This document shows, in pieces, positions 47,401 through 59,751 of a stretch of 64,000 nucleotides of DNA (within the stretch, counting starts at the first letter, position 1; each line of letters begins with the position of its first letter). A program made the translations under genes and the position numbers. The notes beneath the pieces are model-generated. The model was not told where the DNA came from and did no database searches. It worked only from the letters and a program-made list of their open reading frames with translations. This DNA is from Marinobacter adhaerens HP15 (GTDB lineage: Bacteria; Pseudomonadota; Gammaproteobacteria; Pseudomonadales; Oleiphilaceae): assembly GCF_000166295.1 (NCBI RefSeq), contig NC_017506.1, positions 2,542,001 through 2,606,000 on the forward strand, written 5' to 3'.

Positions 47401-48227
47401 AGATCGAAGCCTTCCACCCGGAGGGATCGCCACTGGTACTCGTCAACCAGCCCGTCGAACAGCCGGCCGGAATCGACGCCAAGGTACAACTGGCCGGTAA
47501 AGTCGCCCCGGAAAAAATGCTGGCCCACAAGGGCAAAACTGGCCAGCTGCTGGGTGGTACCAGACTGCATGGCACGGCCGGATGCGTGGAACAATCCACG
47601 GCGGTAGTCGAGATCCAGCTGGGGAATATCCAGATGGCGCAGGTTGCCCTGGTTGTCCCGGATACCAAGGTTGACGCGTGTAATCTTGACGTAAGGATCA
47701 GAGAGCCAGTCACCGGCAAGCTCCAGCCACTCCTGCAACTGATTGCTGACCGGTTCCGGTATTTCTGCGCCTCTCACCGCAACATCACCGCCGCGTTCCT
47801 GATTCACGGTCAGTTCCAGACCGTCTGCCTGGAAGTCCTCAAAGACAATCCTCAGACGCATCAACGAGGCCAATGCAGCAAAGCGGATATTCAGATGCTG
47901 GAGGTTGGCAACGACAATTCCGGTGTCAGGGTGAGTGACCTGAATGTCGCTGGCCGTAAAGGCGGGGTCGAGCCAGTACCACTGGGATGAAAGGCCACCG
48001 ATGCTGACATCATGGCCCAGTCGGTCTGACAGCTCACGAGCCAGATCATCGCGAAAGCTGTCCACATTCTGGGTCAGTTGGCGGCCAAGACCGGCGTATA
48101 GGGCCAGCAGCACCAGAAGTGTCAGCAGCATCCACCAGATCAGGCTGGCGAGCCGCGCCAAAAGCCGAACCGGAGGGCTCTCGGGCAGGTTCTCCGGAAG
48201 CGGCGGTTCGTGGTCAGCGGAGGACAT
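44472..48227 (-). CDS. yhdP: AsmA-family lipid transport protein YhdP
   Basis: A 1251-residue AsmA-like protein that bridges inner and outer membrane and, with TamB and YdbH in E. coli, moves phospholipids to the outer membrane. A single N-terminal TM (LIWWMLLTLLVLLALYAGLG) precedes a very long periplasmic beta-rich groove region (DUF3971-like), followed by a C-terminal AsmA-like segment with MDPELQIVGPSGAFKLSGTT. It lies 40 bases after rng. Confidence 0.92.
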   Translation of the reverse strand: MSSADHEPPLPENLPESPPVRLLARLASLIWWMLLTLLVLLALYAGLGRQLTQNVDSFRDDLARELSDRLGHDVSIGGLSSQWYWLDPAFTASDIQVTHPDTGIVVANLQHLNIRFAALASLMRLRIVFEDFQADGLELTVNQERGGDVAVRGAEIPEPVSNQLQEWLELAGDWLSDPYVKITRVNLGIRDNQGNLRHLDIPQLDLDYRRGLFHASGRAMQSGTTQQLASFALVGQHFFRGDFTGQLYLGVDSGRLFDGLVDEYQWRSLRVEGFDLGGEAWLTFRNGLLQQVTGTVRTPYLQLGVGSQSLAPLEDIRARFGWRRHDTVMTDETVVESGAFALGEWHLKQLQWTWDGDVVSPFSLRLAPSEGGMSVIADALPLAPTRRLAARLPLLPERALRALRDYRPGGFLDQLRIFFPEGAPEDFQLSGRLRDVSVRAHGGAPGVTSVNGDIALDRQRGYVRIAAGESPVSLDFPQLFGGAWSFPVLEGEVAWLLDGAITRVFSDGVRMRYGEATELDGAFDLRMDREGEDNLGLKVSVKNGNADMLADFVPVKAVNPGLYDWLTTAILEADITSGTFFGHGQIGSGAPRGSFVTSMIYEFDQASVRYDDAWPEVTGARGSVRVHNGDTLVRLEAGQTGGLDLDPGTVRVVPSDQGTRIRVDTSARVPGESVGFWMENSPLGDMAGTEAQKLEYGGEYQLDLGIDLPLGAEQPPVVEAKIAAQEGTVSYPSAGLAWRSVQGEMTYHSENGFSGGPLTAEFFDEPVTIAFSKSRAGNALTIRQSGTLPVPGVFEQAGLGTSSGFGLQGNVTYTADLDVGSDSTSGIRVRSTLEGLAVDWPEPLSKTADEAAPLRATINPSAAGGLGITGDWENRATFDLLWKETGFDLRLGRLHLGPQVLNDIDINALDLGDRWVVTTSSQRAEGRLTIPQNGDTVKADFQVLRLVRSETPPEDSPELLTLEEQLEAFRALDMGNWPDIDVSIAELQLNDESLGQWAFRLRPEPFRLQVNDIEGRLNSLTLLGDMSWSIVGDRETSRFTGSISGGALADLNELLDTEMPVTNEGTNIELDLDWPGRPDELSIPELSGSVSLRLDEGVILERNNTAQLFRVFNLLNSDTLWRRLKLDFSDLYERGVAFDAISGKAQIINGLLTMDPELQIVGPSGAFKLSGTTNMASEELDMRLVVVLPLTQNLPLAALLMGAGAPIGGALFVLDKILGDPLSRLTSATYSVTGTWDEPEVNLQRVFDTGE

Positions 48228-48267
48228 TCAGACCCCTTAACCCGGTAACCGGCGCAGTTTCCCGGCA

Positions 48268-49749
48268 TCAGAGCAGAACAACATCGTACTGCTCCTGGCT
48301 GTAGAAGGGCTCCACCTGGAAGCGAATGGTCTTGCTGATGAAGGTTTCAAGATCGGCCACGTTATCGGATTCCTCATCCAGCAGGCGATCCACCACGCTC
48401 TGGGAGGCCATCACCAGATAGCTCTCGGCATCATAGGCGCGATTAACCCGGAGAATTTCCCGGAAAACCTCATAGCAAACGGTCTCGGTGGTTTTCAGAA
48501 AACCCCGTCCATCGCAGATGGGGCAAGGTTCGCAGAGCACCTGACCAAGGCTCTCGGTGGTTCGTTTGCGGGTCATTTCCACCAGGCCCAACTCGGAGAC
48601 GCCGGTGATCTTGGTCTTGGCGTGATCCCGCTCCAGCATCTTCTCCAGCATCCGGTGGACCTGGCGCTGGTGCTCGGGATCTTCCATGTCGATAAAATCG
48701 ATGATGATAATGCCGCCCAGGTTTCGCAGGCGCAGCTGACGACTGATGGCCCGAGCCGCTTCCAGGTTGGTCTTGAAGATGGTTTCTTCCAGATTCCGGT
48801 GCCCGACGAACGCCCCGGTATTGATATCAATCGTGGTCATGGCTTCGGTCTGGTCGATAATCACATAACCACCGGACTTGAGCTGGACCTTTCGGCTCAG
48901 GGCCTTCTGGATTTCGTCCTCGACCGAGTAGAGGTCAAATATAGGGCGCTCGCCCGGGTAGTACTCGACCTTGTCAGCAAATTCCGTAACGAACTCCTCG
49001 ACAAACTCCATCACCCGTTGATGACTCTCGCGGCTGTCGATACGCACCTTTTCGGTCTGGGGCCGGATCAGGTCACGGATGGTGCGAATGAACAACGGCA
49101 GATCCTGATACACAACCGCCGGCGCCTGAACCCGGGCAATTCGCTCGTGTATGGACTGACTTAACCGGTGCAGATAAGCCATGTCGCCAATCAGATCCTC
49201 AGGTGACGCCGCTTCCGCGGCCGTCCGGATGATATAGCCGCCCTGAACATCCTGATCCTCGGCGGCGGCCTCCTCAACGAGCGTTTTCAGCCGGGCCCGC
49301 TCGGTGTCGTCCTCAATTCGCTGCGAAATACCAACGTGGCTAACGCCTGGCATAAACACCAGATACCGCGACGGAATTGAAAGCTGGGTGGTCAGGCGGG
49401 CCCCCTTTGTACCGATCGGATCCTTGGTAACCTGGACGACCAGTGACTGCCCTTCCCGAAGCAGGCTTCGAATATCGGGAACGGTTTTGGGAGTATCGGC
49501 GGGCTCATCGCCATTGGACTGACTCGGAACCACATCGGACGCATGGATGAATGCGGCCCGTTCCAGACCAATATCGACGAACGCCGCTTCCATGCCCGGT
49601 AGAACGCGCACCACCTTGCCTTTGTAGATGTTGCCGACAATGCCTTTCCTGCTGGTGCGCTCTATATAGGCTTCCTGCAGCATGCCGTTTTCAACCAGGG
49701 CCACCCTCGTTTCCACCGGGGTGACGTTGATCAGAATCTCTTCGCTCAT
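48268..49749 (-). CDS. rng: Ribonuclease G
   Basis: RNase G matures the 5' end of 16S rRNA and decays some mRNAs. It is 493 residues. The S1 domain starts [20 protein letters not shown]; the catalytic DIDTG-type site is [12 protein letters not shown], and the second acidic site [10 protein letters not shown]. The zinc-link type motif is [12 protein letters not shown]. It overlaps maf by four bases. Confidence 0.95.
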   Translation of the reverse strand: MSEEILINVTPVETRVALVENGMLQEAYIERTSRKGIVGNIYKGKVVRVLPGMEAAFVDIGLERAAFIHASDVVPSQSNGDEPADTPKTVPDIRSLLREGQSLVVQVTKDPIGTKGARLTTQLSIPSRYLVFMPGVSHVGISQRIEDDTERARLKTLVEEAAAEDQDVQGGYIIRTAAEAASPEDLIGDMAYLHRLSQSIHERIARVQAPAVVYQDLPLFIRTIRDLIRPQTEKVRIDSRESHQRVMEFVEEFVTEFADKVEYYPGERPIFDLYSVEDEIQKALSRKVQLKSGGYVIIDQTEAMTTIDINTGAFVGHRNLEETIFKTNLEAARAISRQLRLRNLGGIIIIDFIDMEDPEHQRQVHRMLEKMLERDHAKTKITGVSELGLVEMTRKRTTESLGQVLCEPCPICDGRGFLKTTETVCYEVFREILRVNRAYDAESYLVMASQSVVDRLLDEESDNVADLETFISKTIRFQVEPFYSQEQYDVVLL

Positions 49750-50351
49750 AATGTTTGGCTCTCCAGACTGCGCGGCCAGTTTTTCCAGACCGGGTAACCG
49801 GCACCAGCCAGCAATGCGGCGGTTTCCTGCAGCGGCAGACCAACCACGGCACTGTAGCTACCCCGGAGCTCATTAACAAAAATACCACCAAGGCCCTGAA
49901 TTCCATAACTCCCGGCCTTGTCCATGGGTTCGCCGCTGGCCACATAGGCGTCGATCTCTGCGCTGGAAAGCTGCCTGAAACAAACTTCGGTGATGACCAG
50001 AACAGACTGGCATTGCCCTTCTGAGGCCAACGCCACGGCAGTCATGACTTGATGAGTGGCGCCGGAGAGGCGGGCCAGTGTTTCCCGGGCTTCGGTGAAG
50101 TCTGACGGCTTACCGAGTATCTCGCCATCGAGCACCACCGATGTATCCGACCCAAGTACCAGGCATTCCAGTGAGGACCCAGCCACAACCAGCGCCTTCT
50201 CCCGGGCTAAACGTTCCACATAGTGTTCCGGGGTTTCATCGGGCTCCGGTGTTTCGTCGATGTCCGCCGGACGAACCGAAAAATTCAGGCCGATTTGCTG
50301 CAACAGCTCCGCCCGGCGCGGCGAAGCCGAGGCGAGAATGATTGATGGCAT
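49746..50351 (-). CDS. maf: Nucleoside triphosphate pyrophosphatase Maf (YhdE type)
   Basis: Maf hydrolyses dTTP/UTP and modified nucleotides. It is 201 residues with the N-terminal [18 protein letters not shown] and the acidic [18 protein letters not shown] and GKPSDFTEA segments. It lies between mreD and rng with a two-base gap from mreD, the E. coli order. Confidence 0.94.
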   Translation of the reverse strand: MPSIILASASPRRAELLQQIGLNFSVRPADIDETPEPDETPEHYVERLAREKALVVAGSSLECLVLGSDTSVVLDGEILGKPSDFTEARETLARLSGATHQVMTAVALASEGQCQSVLVITEVCFRQLSSAEIDAYVASGEPMDKAGSYGIQGLGGIFVNELRGSYSAVVGLPLQETAALLAGAGYPVWKNWPRSLESQTL

Positions 50352-50353
50352 GG

Positions 50354-50830
50354 CTAACCCAGTTTGCGGTTAATGTTGTCCAGCAGGATACAGAATACCG
50401 GCCATACCAGGGCGCTGGTCAGGGCCGGCCAGAGGTAGCTGAAGCCAGCATCATCAGCCCCCAGCAATTGCTTTACAAAATGCACCAGCATCTGATTGAT
50501 GCCCAACAACAGGAACACCATCAGGCACTGCTGGGGCATTGGATACATGCGCAAACGCTGGTGGATAGTAAGCACCAGGAAAGCGATCAAGGCCATCGCC
50601 ATGGCATTCACGCCAAGAGGCGTGGCTTCCAGCACATCCAGAAGCAGGCCCAGACACCAGGCCAGCAGGATGCCGAACTGGGCCGGAGCCCGGAATGTCC
50701 AGTAGAAAACGACCAGCCCTAACCACTCCGGGCGGAACTCGAACCAGCCCACAGGAAACAGGGAAATACTGAACACCATGGCAACGATCACGGAAAGCAC
50801 AAAGACCGGATAGCTGATTACGGACAACAT
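50354..50830 (-). CDS. mreD: Rod shape-determining protein MreD
   Basis: MreD is a polytopic inner-membrane component of the elongasome. It is 158 residues with about five hydrophobic segments and the family motif around [20 protein letters not shown]. It shares one base with the mreC stop. Confidence 0.92.
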   Translation of the reverse strand: MLSVISYPVFVLSVIVAMVFSISLFPVGWFEFRPEWLGLVVFYWTFRAPAQFGILLAWCLGLLLDVLEATPLGVNAMAMALIAFLVLTIHQRLRMYPMPQQCLMVFLLLGINQMLVHFVKQLLGADDAGFSYLWPALTSALVWPVFCILLDNINRKLG

Positions 50831-51735
50831 CAGTCCTGCCCTCCCTGGCTGGCATCTTCGGCGACGTTGGCAGCGGATGCGCCCTCACCCTCGTCGGTTT
50901 CGATCGGCGCGGCATTTTCCGGAGGGAATACTACCAGCACCAGACGGCTCTGATTCAGTTGCGCCTTGGGTGTGGCTTCAATGGAGACAAAAGGTTCGCC
51001 CGGCTCCTTGGATATTCGACTGACTTCCGCGACCGGGTAGCCCCTCGGAAAACGGCCACCAAGACCGGAACTGACAAGCAGGTCGCCCTCGCGAATATCT
51101 GCCGTATCCGGCACATGAACGAGATCCAGGGTATCCGTATCGCCGGTACCCAACAGGATGGCGCGCAAACCGTTACGCACAACCTCCACCGGAACGGCGT
51201 GGCTGCTGTCGGAGACGAGTAAGACGCGGGAGGTAATCTGGCTGCTCTGCACCACCTGGCCCATCAGACCATGGGCGTCCAGAATGGCCTGGCCCGGCGA
51301 CAAGCCGTCACTGCGCCCTTTGTTGATAATAATCTCGTGGGAAAAGGGATCCGGGGAGACACCGACCACCTCGCCAACGATGACGCGGTCATCCAATACT
51401 TCTGATGAGTTCATCAGGCGGCGCAGCTCGTTGTTCTCGGAAGCAAGCGCGGCGTATTTCAGGGCGCGACGCTCGAGGATCAGCAAACGGGCCCGGAGAT
51501 CTTCATTCTCTTCCTGAAGATCCTGTTTATTTTCAAACAGCCCGGCGAACCAGTCGGAAAATTCGTAGGGCGCATTCCCCAGCCAGTACACGGGTGCCAG
51601 ACCGGTTGCAATGGTACTTCGCACCGTTGAGAGCTTGTCGAAACGCGCATCGGCAACCACCAGGGCTGCCGATACGAGAAGAACGATGAGGAGTCTGAAG
51701 CCGGGAACAGGCCCCTGGACAAAGATGGTTTTAAT
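50830..51735 (-). CDS. mreC: Rod shape-determining protein MreC, apparent ATT start
   Basis: MreC scaffolds the elongasome in the periplasm. From ATT 51735-51733 it is 301 residues. In frame there is no ATG, GTG or TTG from before the mreB stop through the whole membrane segment; the first usual start (GTG 51660) would cut off the TM. ATT is six bases after GGGGAGGG, and IKTIFVQGP aligns with E. coli MKPIFSRGP, putting ATT at the E. coli start. A CTG at 51753, seven bases after AGGAGG, is the other candidate. TM about 12-31, coiled coil about 50-90, then beta domains with the family motif VSSGLGGRFPRGYPVAEV. A sequence error (ATG to ATT) cannot be excluded. Confidence 0.9.
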   Translation of the reverse strand: MKTIFVQGPVPGFRLLIVLLVSAALVVADARFDKLSTVRSTIATGLAPVYWLGNAPYEFSDWFAGLFENKQDLQEENEDLRARLLILERRALKYAALASENNELRRLMNSSEVLDDRVIVGEVVGVSPDPFSHEIIINKGRSDGLSPGQAILDAHGLMGQVVQSSQITSRVLLVSDSSHAVPVEVVRNGLRAILLGTGDTDTLDLVHVPDTADIREGDLLVSSGLGGRFPRGYPVAEVSRISKEPGEPFVSIEATPKAQLNQSRLVLVVFPPENAAPIETDEGEGASAANVAEDASQGGQD

Positions 51736-51755
51736 GGCGAGCCCTCCCCACAGGA

Positions 51756-53168
<1,413 letters not shown>

Positions 53169-53456
53169 GTGACCATTTCCCGTGAGGACATTGAGAAAGT
53201 CGCTGTGCTCGCCCGCATTCGTGTGGATGACGAGCAGGTTTCGGCTCTGGAGAAGGATCTGGGCAATATTCTGGATCTGGTGGATCAGCTGGCGGCCGCC
53301 GACACCGACTCGGTTGAGCCCATGGCCCACCCGTTGAATGCAGTCCAGCGCCTGCGCGCTGACGAGGTAACCGAGACCAATCAGCGGGAAGCGTTCCAGG
53401 CGATTGCGCCGGCAACCGAGAACGGGCTTTATCTGGTTCCCCGAGTGATCGAGTGA
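53169..53456 (+). CDS. gatC: Asp-tRNA(Asn)/Glu-tRNA(Gln) amidotransferase subunit C
   Basis: GatC stabilises the GatA-GatB amidotransferase. It is 95 residues from a GTG with GGGAGG six bases upstream. Family segments are [17 protein letters not shown] and [20 protein letters not shown]. gatA follows within a few bases. Confidence 0.94.
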   Translation: MTISREDIEKVAVLARIRVDDEQVSALEKDLGNILDLVDQLAAADTDSVEPMAHPLNAVQRLRADEVTETNQREAFQAIAPATENGLYLVPRVIE

Positions 53457-53467
53457 AAGGACACGTC

Positions 53468-54925
53468 ATGCATAACAAATCCGTAGCAGAGCTTTCCCGG
53501 GAACTGGAAAGCGGCAAGATTTCCAGTGTGGAGCTGACCCAGGAGTTCCTCGACCGCATCAAGCGGGAAGATTCGAAGTACAACAGTTTTATTACCGTGA
53601 CCGAGGAGCAGGCGCTGGCTGATGCCCGCGTCGCGGACGAGCAGCGTGCGGCGGGGAATGCGACGCCCTGGACGGGGGTCCCGTTCGCGCACAAGGACAT
53701 TTTCTGCACCAACGGCGTTCGGACCACTTGCGGTTCGAAGATGCTGGAGAACTTTGTTCCGCCCTACGACGCGACCGTTACGGCGAATTTCCGTGAGGCA
53801 GGGGCCGTATGTCTGGGCAAGACCAACATGGATGAGTTCGCCATGGGGTCGTCCAACGAGAACAGTTATTTTGGCGCAGTGACCAACCCTTGGGGCCTGA
53901 GTGAAGGTAATAAGCGGGTGCCGGGCGGTTCATCGGGCGGGTCGGCTGCGGCGGTTGCCGCTCGACTGATTCCGGCAGCTACCGCCACGGATACTGGCGG
54001 CTCGATCCGTCAGCCGGCGGCACTGTGTGGTGTTACTGGCCTGAAGCCCACTTATGGCCGGGTGTCCCGGTACGGGATGATTGCCTTTGCCTCCAGTCTC
54101 GACCAGGGCGGCACCATGGCTCGCACAGCGGAAGACAATGCGCTGATGCTGAATGTGATGGCAGGTTTTGATCCGAAGGACTCGACGTCTATTGACCGCG
54201 AGGTGCCGGATTACACCGCCACGCTGAACGAGCCCCTTAAAGGTTTAAGAATCGGCCTGCCCCGGGAGTATTTCAGCGATCAGCTAAGCCCGGCGATGGA
54301 GCAGCAGGTTCGCAATGCGGTAAAGGAATACGAGAAGCTGGGTGCTACCGTTAAAGAGGTGTCGCTGCCGAATGCGAAGCTGGCAATTGCCGCCTACTAC
54401 GTGATTGCACCGGCCGAAGCCTCCGCCAACCTGTCGCGATTTGACGGTGTGCGCTATGGCTATCGCTGCGAGAATCCGAAGGATCTCATGGATCTGTACA
54501 CCCGCTCCCGCGCGGAGGGTTTTGGCGAAGAGGTGAAACGTCGGATTCTCGTGGGCACCTACGCTCTCTCGGCCGGCTATTTCGATGCCTATTATCTCAA
54601 GGCCCAGAAGGTTCGGCGGCTGATCCAGCAGGATTTCATCAATGCCTTCAAGGAAGTGGATGTGCTGATGAGCCCCACCACGCCCTCGCCGGCATTTATT
54701 CAGGGTGAAAAAACCAGCGATCCTGTGACCATGTACCTGGAAGACGTATTCACCATCGCCATCAACCTGGCGGGTGTACCGGCCATGTCGGTACCGGCCG
54801 GTTTCGTGGACGGTCTCCCGGTGGGTCTTCAGATAATCGGGGATTATTTCTCCGAGGCCCGTTTGCTGAACGCCGCCCATCAATTCCAGCAGGTGACCGA
54901 CTGGCACCAGCGCAAACCGCAATAA
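53468..54925 (+). CDS. gatA: Asp-tRNA(Asn)/Glu-tRNA(Gln) amidotransferase subunit A
   Basis: GatA is the amidase subunit that releases ammonia from glutamine. ATG 53468 with AAGGA upstream gives 485 residues; a GTG at 53453 is less likely. The amidase Lys is in FAHKDIF and the Ser-cisSer pair in [15 protein letters not shown], with [18 protein letters not shown] after it. It lies 35 bases before gatB. Confidence 0.96.
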   Translation: MHNKSVAELSRELESGKISSVELTQEFLDRIKREDSKYNSFITVTEEQALADARVADEQRAAGNATPWTGVPFAHKDIFCTNGVRTTCGSKMLENFVPPYDATVTANFREAGAVCLGKTNMDEFAMGSSNENSYFGAVTNPWGLSEGNKRVPGGSSGGSAAAVAARLIPAATATDTGGSIRQPAALCGVTGLKPTYGRVSRYGMIAFASSLDQGGTMARTAEDNALMLNVMAGFDPKDSTSIDREVPDYTATLNEPLKGLRIGLPREYFSDQLSPAMEQQVRNAVKEYEKLGATVKEVSLPNAKLAIAAYYVIAPAEASANLSRFDGVRYGYRCENPKDLMDLYTRSRAEGFGEEVKRRILVGTYALSAGYFDAYYLKAQKVRRLIQQDFINAFKEVDVLMSPTTPSPAFIQGEKTSDPVTMYLEDVFTIAINLAGVPAMSVPAGFVDGLPVGLQIIGDYFSEARLLNAAHQFQQVTDWHQRKPQ

Positions 54926-54960
54926 GCCCGGGACAGGCCCCCTTACAGGAGAGAGCAACT

Positions 54961-56412
54961 ATGCAGTGGGACATTGTGATCGGGCTGGAAATTCACGTTC
55001 AGCTCGCCACCAAGACCAAGATTTTTTCAGGCTCCAGCACCGCTTACGGCGCCGAGCCTAACACGCAGGCCAACGCCGTTGACCTGGCCATGCCCGGCAC
55101 GCTGCCGGTCCCCAACGAGCAGGCTTTCCGCTACGCGGTCATGTTTGGCCTGGCAGTGAATGCGGAGATCGAGCGCCGTTCGGTATTCGAGCGGAAGAAC
55201 TACTTCTACCCGGACCTGCCCAAAGGCTATCAGACCACTCAGCTGGAGCGTCCGATTGTCGGCCCCGGTTTCGTGGATATTGATCTGCCAAACGGTGAGA
55301 CCAAGCGCGTTCGAATCCATCACGCCCACCTGGAAGAAGATGCCGGCAAATCCCTGCACGAGGATTTCCACGGCATGACCGGCGTCGATCTTAACCGCGC
55401 AGGCACCCCGCTGATCGAAGTGGTCACCGAACCGGATATGAACAATGCGGAAGAAGCCGTTGCCTTTGCCAAGAAGCTGCACAGCATCGTGACGTCACTG
55501 GGTATCTGCGACGGCGATATGTCCCAGGGTTCCATGCGTTTCGACGTCAACATTTCGTTGAAGCCGAAGGGCTCCGACACGCTGGGCACGCGGACCGAAA
55601 CCAAGAACCTGAACTCCTTCCGGTTCATGGAGCAGGCCATCGCCCACGAAGTCGAGCGCCAGATGGACATACTGGAAGACGGCGGCAACATCGTGCAGGA
55701 AACCCGCCTGTACAACGGCGACCGTGACGAATCCCGCTCAATGCGCACCAAGGAAGAAGCCAACGACTACCGCTACTTCCCCTGCCCGGACCTGCTGCCG
55801 GTGGAAATCGATGATTCCTTTATCGAGGAAGCTCGTAACAGCCTTCCGGAACTGCCGGACGCTCGCAAAGCCCGCTTTATGGAGCAGTACGGTCTGAATG
55901 ACTACGACGCCGGCCTGCTCAGCGGTGACTCGAAACTGGCCACTTTCTTTGAAGAAGCGGCCAGCCAGGGCAAAGACGCAAAACTGGTCGCCAACTGGAT
56001 CCAGGGCGAATTCTCTGCGCGCCTGAATGCAGAGGAAAAATCGGTTGCCGATTCGCCCATCAGCGGCGCTCAGCTGGGCGATCTGGTGGTACGGATTGCC
56101 GACAATACGATTTCATCCGCCGGCGCGAAGAAGGTGTTCGAGGCGCTGTGGTCTGGTGAGAACGACAGCGTTGACGCGATCATCGACGCCAAAGGTCTCA
56201 AACAGGTGTCTGACACCGGCGCCCTGGAAGCCATGGTAGATGAGGTTCTGGCGGGCATGCCGGATCAGGTGGCGCAGTATCAGAACGAGGAAGACCCGAA
56301 GAAGCGCAAGAAGATGCTTGGCGGCTTTATGGGGCCGCTGATGAAAGCCTCTAAGGGTCAGGGGAACCCCAAGCTCTTTAATGAGATTCTTGTTCGCAAG
56401 CTTGGGGGATAG
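54961..56412 (+). CDS. gatB: Asp-tRNA(Asn)/Glu-tRNA(Gln) amidotransferase subunit B
   Basis: GatB binds the mischarged tRNA and phosphorylates its Glu or Asp. It is 483 residues, starting [20 protein letters not shown], with [10 protein letters not shown], the zinc/kinase region [15 protein letters not shown] and the C-terminal YqeY helical domain ending [21 protein letters not shown] family A repeat follows. Confidence 0.96.
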   Translation: MQWDIVIGLEIHVQLATKTKIFSGSSTAYGAEPNTQANAVDLAMPGTLPVPNEQAFRYAVMFGLAVNAEIERRSVFERKNYFYPDLPKGYQTTQLERPIVGPGFVDIDLPNGETKRVRIHHAHLEEDAGKSLHEDFHGMTGVDLNRAGTPLIEVVTEPDMNNAEEAVAFAKKLHSIVTSLGICDGDMSQGSMRFDVNISLKPKGSDTLGTRTETKNLNSFRFMEQAIAHEVERQMDILEDGGNIVQETRLYNGDRDESRSMRTKEEANDYRYFPCPDLLPVEIDDSFIEEARNSLPELPDARKARFMEQYGLNDYDAGLLSGDSKLATFFEEAASQGKDAKLVANWIQGEFSARLNAEEKSVADSPISGAQLGDLVVRIADNTISSAGAKKVFEALWSGENDSVDAIIDAKGLKQVSDTGALEAMVDEVLAGMPDQVAQYQNEEDPKKRKKMLGGFMGPLMKASKGQGNPKLFNEILVRKLGG

Positions 56413-56472
56413 CCTGCTGGCTTTGGGCCGTGACTGTTGGTTGCGGCCCTAGCCTTCTCATTTGGGGGAAGT

Positions 56473-56578
56473 CCTAGGCGGGCAGCTTCTCCCAAAAACC
56501 GCTACGAGCACATCCATGTGCGCTTGGCGTCGGCCATCCTTGGCCGCCGACATTTTTGGGAGAAGCTGCCCGCCTAGG
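56473..56578 (+). repeat. Family A repeat, copy 6
   Basis: Arms of 26 bases (56473-56498 and 56553-56578, outer end CCTAGGCGGGCAGC) are perfectly complementary and enclose a 54-base core. It lies between the convergent ends of gatB and rimO. Confidence 0.92.
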
Positions 56579-56608
56579 CCATGGATCCCTTCGATAACTC
56601 TCGGTAGT

Positions 56609-57955
56609 TCAGACCAAACGAGCCCAGAGGTCATGCTCGTCGGCATGCTCAACCACGGCCTGAACAATCTCACCCGGAACAAGATCGGTCTCATCGTTGA
56701 GATAGACCATACCGTCTATCTCCGGCGCATCGGCCTTTGATCGGCCAATCGCTCCTTCCTCGTCGACCTCATCGATCAGCACATCGATCGTCTGCCCGAT
56801 CTTGGCTTGCAAACGAGCCGCTGAAATCTTTGCCTGTTTTTCCATAAAACGGGCCAGACGTTCTTCTTTGACTTCCTCCGAAACAGCACCTTCTAGCTCG
56901 TTGGCCTTGGCACCTTCGACCGGGCTGTATTTGAACGCGCCTACGCGATCCAGCTGGGCTTCATCCAGCCAGTCCAGCAGGTACTGGAAGTCTTCCTCGG
57001 TTTCGCCGGGGAAACCGACGATGAAGGTGGAGCGGATGGTGAGCTCGGGGCAGATCTCACGCCATTTGCGGATGCGCTCCAGAGTTTTGCTGTCGTGGGC
57101 CGGGCGCTTCATGGCCTTGAGTACTTTCGGGCTGGCGTGCTGGAACGGGATGTCCAGGTACGGCAGGATTTTTCCCTCGGCCATCAGCGGAATGATGTCG
57201 TCGACATGGGGATAGGGATAAACGTAGTGCAGGCGTACCCACACGCCCATTTCGCCGAGCGCTTCGCACAGTGACTGCATCTTGGTCTTGAGCGGCCGCC
57301 CCTGCCAGAAACCGGTGCGGTATTTGGTGTCGACGCCGTAGGCGGAGGTATCCTGGGAGATGACCAAGAGCTCTTTTACACCGGCATCCACCAGGCGCTG
57401 GGCTTCGTCCATTACATCGCCAATGGGCCGGCTGACCAGATCACCGCGCATGGAGGGGATGATGCAGAAGGTGCAGCGATGGTTACAACCCTCGGAGATC
57501 TTGAGGTAGGCGTAGTGCCGCGGAGTCAGTTTGATTCCCTGCGGCGGAACCAGGTCGGTGAACGGATCGTGCTGCTTTTTCTGCGGAACGAACTGGTGAA
57601 CCGCGCCGACCACTTCTTCATAGGCGTGGGGGCCGGAAACCGCCAGAACACCCGGGTGAGTATCGCGAATCTTGTCGGCCTCTACACCCATACAACCGGT
57701 GACAATCACCTTGCCGTTTTCGCTGATGGCCTCACCGATCGCATCAAGCGACTCCTGTTTGGCGGCATCGATAAATCCGCAGGTGTTGACCACAACAATG
57801 TCGGCGTCGTCATAGGACGGGACAACGTCGTAGCCGTCCAGCCTGAGCTGCGTGAGAATGCGCTCGGAGTCGACGAGAGCCTTGGGACAACCGAGGCTGA
57901 TGAAACCGACTTTGCCGTTGCCGGACGAGGCTGGGGTCTGGGTGTTATCTGTCAT
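56609..57955 (-). CDS. rimO: Ribosomal protein S12 methylthiotransferase RimO
   Basis: RimO methylthiolates Asp88 of ribosomal protein S12. It is 448 residues. The UPF0004 domain starts [18 protein letters not shown]; the radical-SAM CX3CX2C is CNHRCTFC; a TRAM domain ends the protein. Its upstream gap to the PilZ gene is about 270 bases and carries divergent promoters. Confidence 0.96.
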   Translation of the reverse strand: MTDNTQTPASSGNGKVGFISLGCPKALVDSERILTQLRLDGYDVVPSYDDADIVVVNTCGFIDAAKQESLDAIGEAISENGKVIVTGCMGVEADKIRDTHPGVLAVSGPHAYEEVVGAVHQFVPQKKQHDPFTDLVPPQGIKLTPRHYAYLKISEGCNHRCTFCIIPSMRGDLVSRPIGDVMDEAQRLVDAGVKELLVISQDTSAYGVDTKYRTGFWQGRPLKTKMQSLCEALGEMGVWVRLHYVYPYPHVDDIIPLMAEGKILPYLDIPFQHASPKVLKAMKRPAHDSKTLERIRKWREICPELTIRSTFIVGFPGETEEDFQYLLDWLDEAQLDRVGAFKYSPVEGAKANELEGAVSEEVKEERLARFMEKQAKISAARLQAKIGQTIDVLIDEVDEEGAIGRSKADAPEIDGMVYLNDETDLVPGEIVQAVVEHADEHDLWARLV

Positions 57956-58080
57956 AGAAGGCTTGAAATTCCCGGAGCTCAGCGCGAGCCCACAAATGAA
58001 TGGAGGGCTATATTTTACACCAGCTCAGGGACCGCCTGCAGCAAAAGTCCGACGAGTATTGGAACCGATGGAAACTGACG

Positions 58081-58101
58081 GACGTCAAAATTTGTGACGT
58101 C
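58081..58101. promoter_or_regulatory. Perfect palindrome between rimO and the PilZ gene
   Basis: GACGTCA-N7-TGACGTC is a 21-base perfect inverted repeat about 125 bases before rimO and 122 before the PilZ gene. It looks like a dimeric operator; the binding protein is unknown. Confidence 0.5.
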
Positions 58102-58222
58102 TTGTTCAGAAAGATTTAACAAATCTGCCACTATAGGCGGCAGGCTTCTTGCTGATCACAAAGTAAACAACTACACTTTCATTCGCTTATCATGCGTTTA
58201 AGTGTTTTTCTGGAAGGGATTT

Positions 58223-58681
58223 ATGGGAAAGGCAGCATCATTCGCAACCAGACACGCCAGAAGAGTCAACATGAAACCTGTCGCCGCCAAATTGAATTTG
58301 CGCAACCAACAGCGAGTGGACGTAGCCACCGACATTACTATTGAGAAATCGGACGGCTGCTGCCTGACCTGTTCGGTATCCAATCTCTCCCGCACGGGCG
58401 TCATGATTTCCTGTAATCAGGAAACGGTGAAACAACTCATTCCCGAGCAAAAGGCCCCGGCTCCAGGACACTGGATTGCCGTGAAGACCCGATTCTCCGT
58501 GCCCGTGGTTGCAACGCAACCGGTTTCCATTATTGCCGACGGCAACATCGTTCACATGCGACGCATCGCAAGGGACGAGTTTCAGCTGGGCATCCAGTTC
58601 GCTGAGTTTGAAGGTAACGGCTTCGATTACGTCGATCGATACGTTGCCAAACTGTTGGCTGACTCCCGCAATCCGGCCTGA
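58223..58681 (+). CDS. PilZ-domain protein
   Basis: A 152-residue single PilZ domain, a c-di-GMP receptor type. ATG 58223 has AAGGGA a few bases upstream; the GTG at 58202 or an ATG at 58271 are alternatives. Both ligand motifs are seen: RxxxR as RNQQR and the D/NxSxxG as NLSRTG. The rest has the beta-barrel pattern with QLGIQFAEFEG near the end. It is divergent from rimO and alone. A role in motility or envelope control is possible, but it is not recognisably PilZ of the pilus system. Confidence 0.85.
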   Translation: MGKAASFATRHARRVNMKPVAAKLNLRNQQRVDVATDITIEKSDGCCLTCSVSNLSRTGVMISCNQETVKQLIPEQKAPAPGHWIAVKTRFSVPVVATQPVSIIADGNIVHMRRIARDEFQLGIQFAEFEGNGFDYVDRYVAKLLADSRNPA

Positions 58682-58841
58682 CCTCGACCTGCCGGCTGAC
58701 GAACGACCAGGTCCCACCACTGCTATATTGTTATAACGCCAATGTCTAGTTGGCCGTCTTCTTATGCCCTTATCCCCTCTGGTATAGTTGCCGTATTCAT
58801 TCGCACAGCCAACACGGCCCGCACGGCGGCAACGGATTATC

Positions 58842-59750
58842 ATGACCACATACAACCTCACGCACCTGAAACAGCTGGAAGCGGAAAGCATCCACATCAT
58901 CCGGGAAGTGGCAGCCGAGTTCGACAATCCGGTAATGCTGTATTCCATCGGCAAGGACTCCGCGGTAATGCTTCACCTGGCCCTTAAGGCCTTTTACCCG
59001 GGTAAGCCGCCCTTTCCGTTGATGCACATTGATACCACCTGGAAATTCCGGGACATGATCAAGTTCAGGGACAACGTCGCTGAGAAGTTCGGCCTCGACC
59101 TGATTGTGCACACCAACCAGGAAGGCGTGGACCAGGGAATCGGGCCGTTTACTCACGGCAGCGCGAAACATACCGATGTCATGAAGACCCAGGCCCTGAA
59201 ACAGGCGCTCGACAAGTACAAGTTTGATGCAGCCTTCGGCGGTGCCCGCCGAGACGAGGAAAAATCCCGGGCCAAGGAACGCGTGTATTCGTTTCGGGAT
59301 GAGTACCATCGCTGGGATCCCAAGAACCAGCGTCCCGAGTTGTGGAATATCTACAACGGCAAGATCAACAAGGGCGAGAGTATCCGGGTGTTTCCGCTGT
59401 CCAACTGGACGGAACTGGATATCTGGCAATACATCTACCTTGAGAACATCGACATCGTTCCGCTCTACTATGCCGCCGAACGCCCGGTCGTTGAGCGCGA
59501 TGGCACCCTGATCATGGTGGACGACGACCGCATGCCATTGAAGGAAGGCGAGAAACCAATGATGAAATCGGTTCGCTTCCGGACCCTGGGCTGCTACCCG
59601 CTGACGGGCGCCATCGAATCCGAAGCCAACACGCTTCCTGACATTATCCAGGAAATGTTGCTGGCCAAGAGCTCCGAGCGCCAGGGTCGGGTAATCGACC
59701 ACGATTCAGCCGGCTCCATGGAACAGAAAAAGCGGGAAGGGTATTTCTAA
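58842..59750 (+). CDS. cysD: Sulfate adenylyltransferase subunit 2
   Basis: CysD with CysN makes adenosine 5'-phosphosulfate from sulfate and ATP. ATG 58842 ([20 protein letters not shown]) gives 302 residues, as in E. coli. The PP-loop is [20 protein letters not shown], with [17 protein letters not shown] after it. cysN starts one base after its stop. Confidence 0.95.
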   Translation: MTTYNLTHLKQLEAESIHIIREVAAEFDNPVMLYSIGKDSAVMLHLALKAFYPGKPPFPLMHIDTTWKFRDMIKFRDNVAEKFGLDLIVHTNQEGVDQGIGPFTHGSAKHTDVMKTQALKQALDKYKFDAAFGGARRDEEKSRAKERVYSFRDEYHRWDPKNQRPELWNIYNGKINKGESIRVFPLSNWTELDIWQYIYLENIDIVPLYYAAERPVVERDGTLIMVDDDRMPLKEGEKPMMKSVRFRTLGCYPLTGAIESEANTLPDIIQEMLLAKSSERQGRVIDHDSAGSMEQKKREGYF

Positions 59751-59751
59751 G

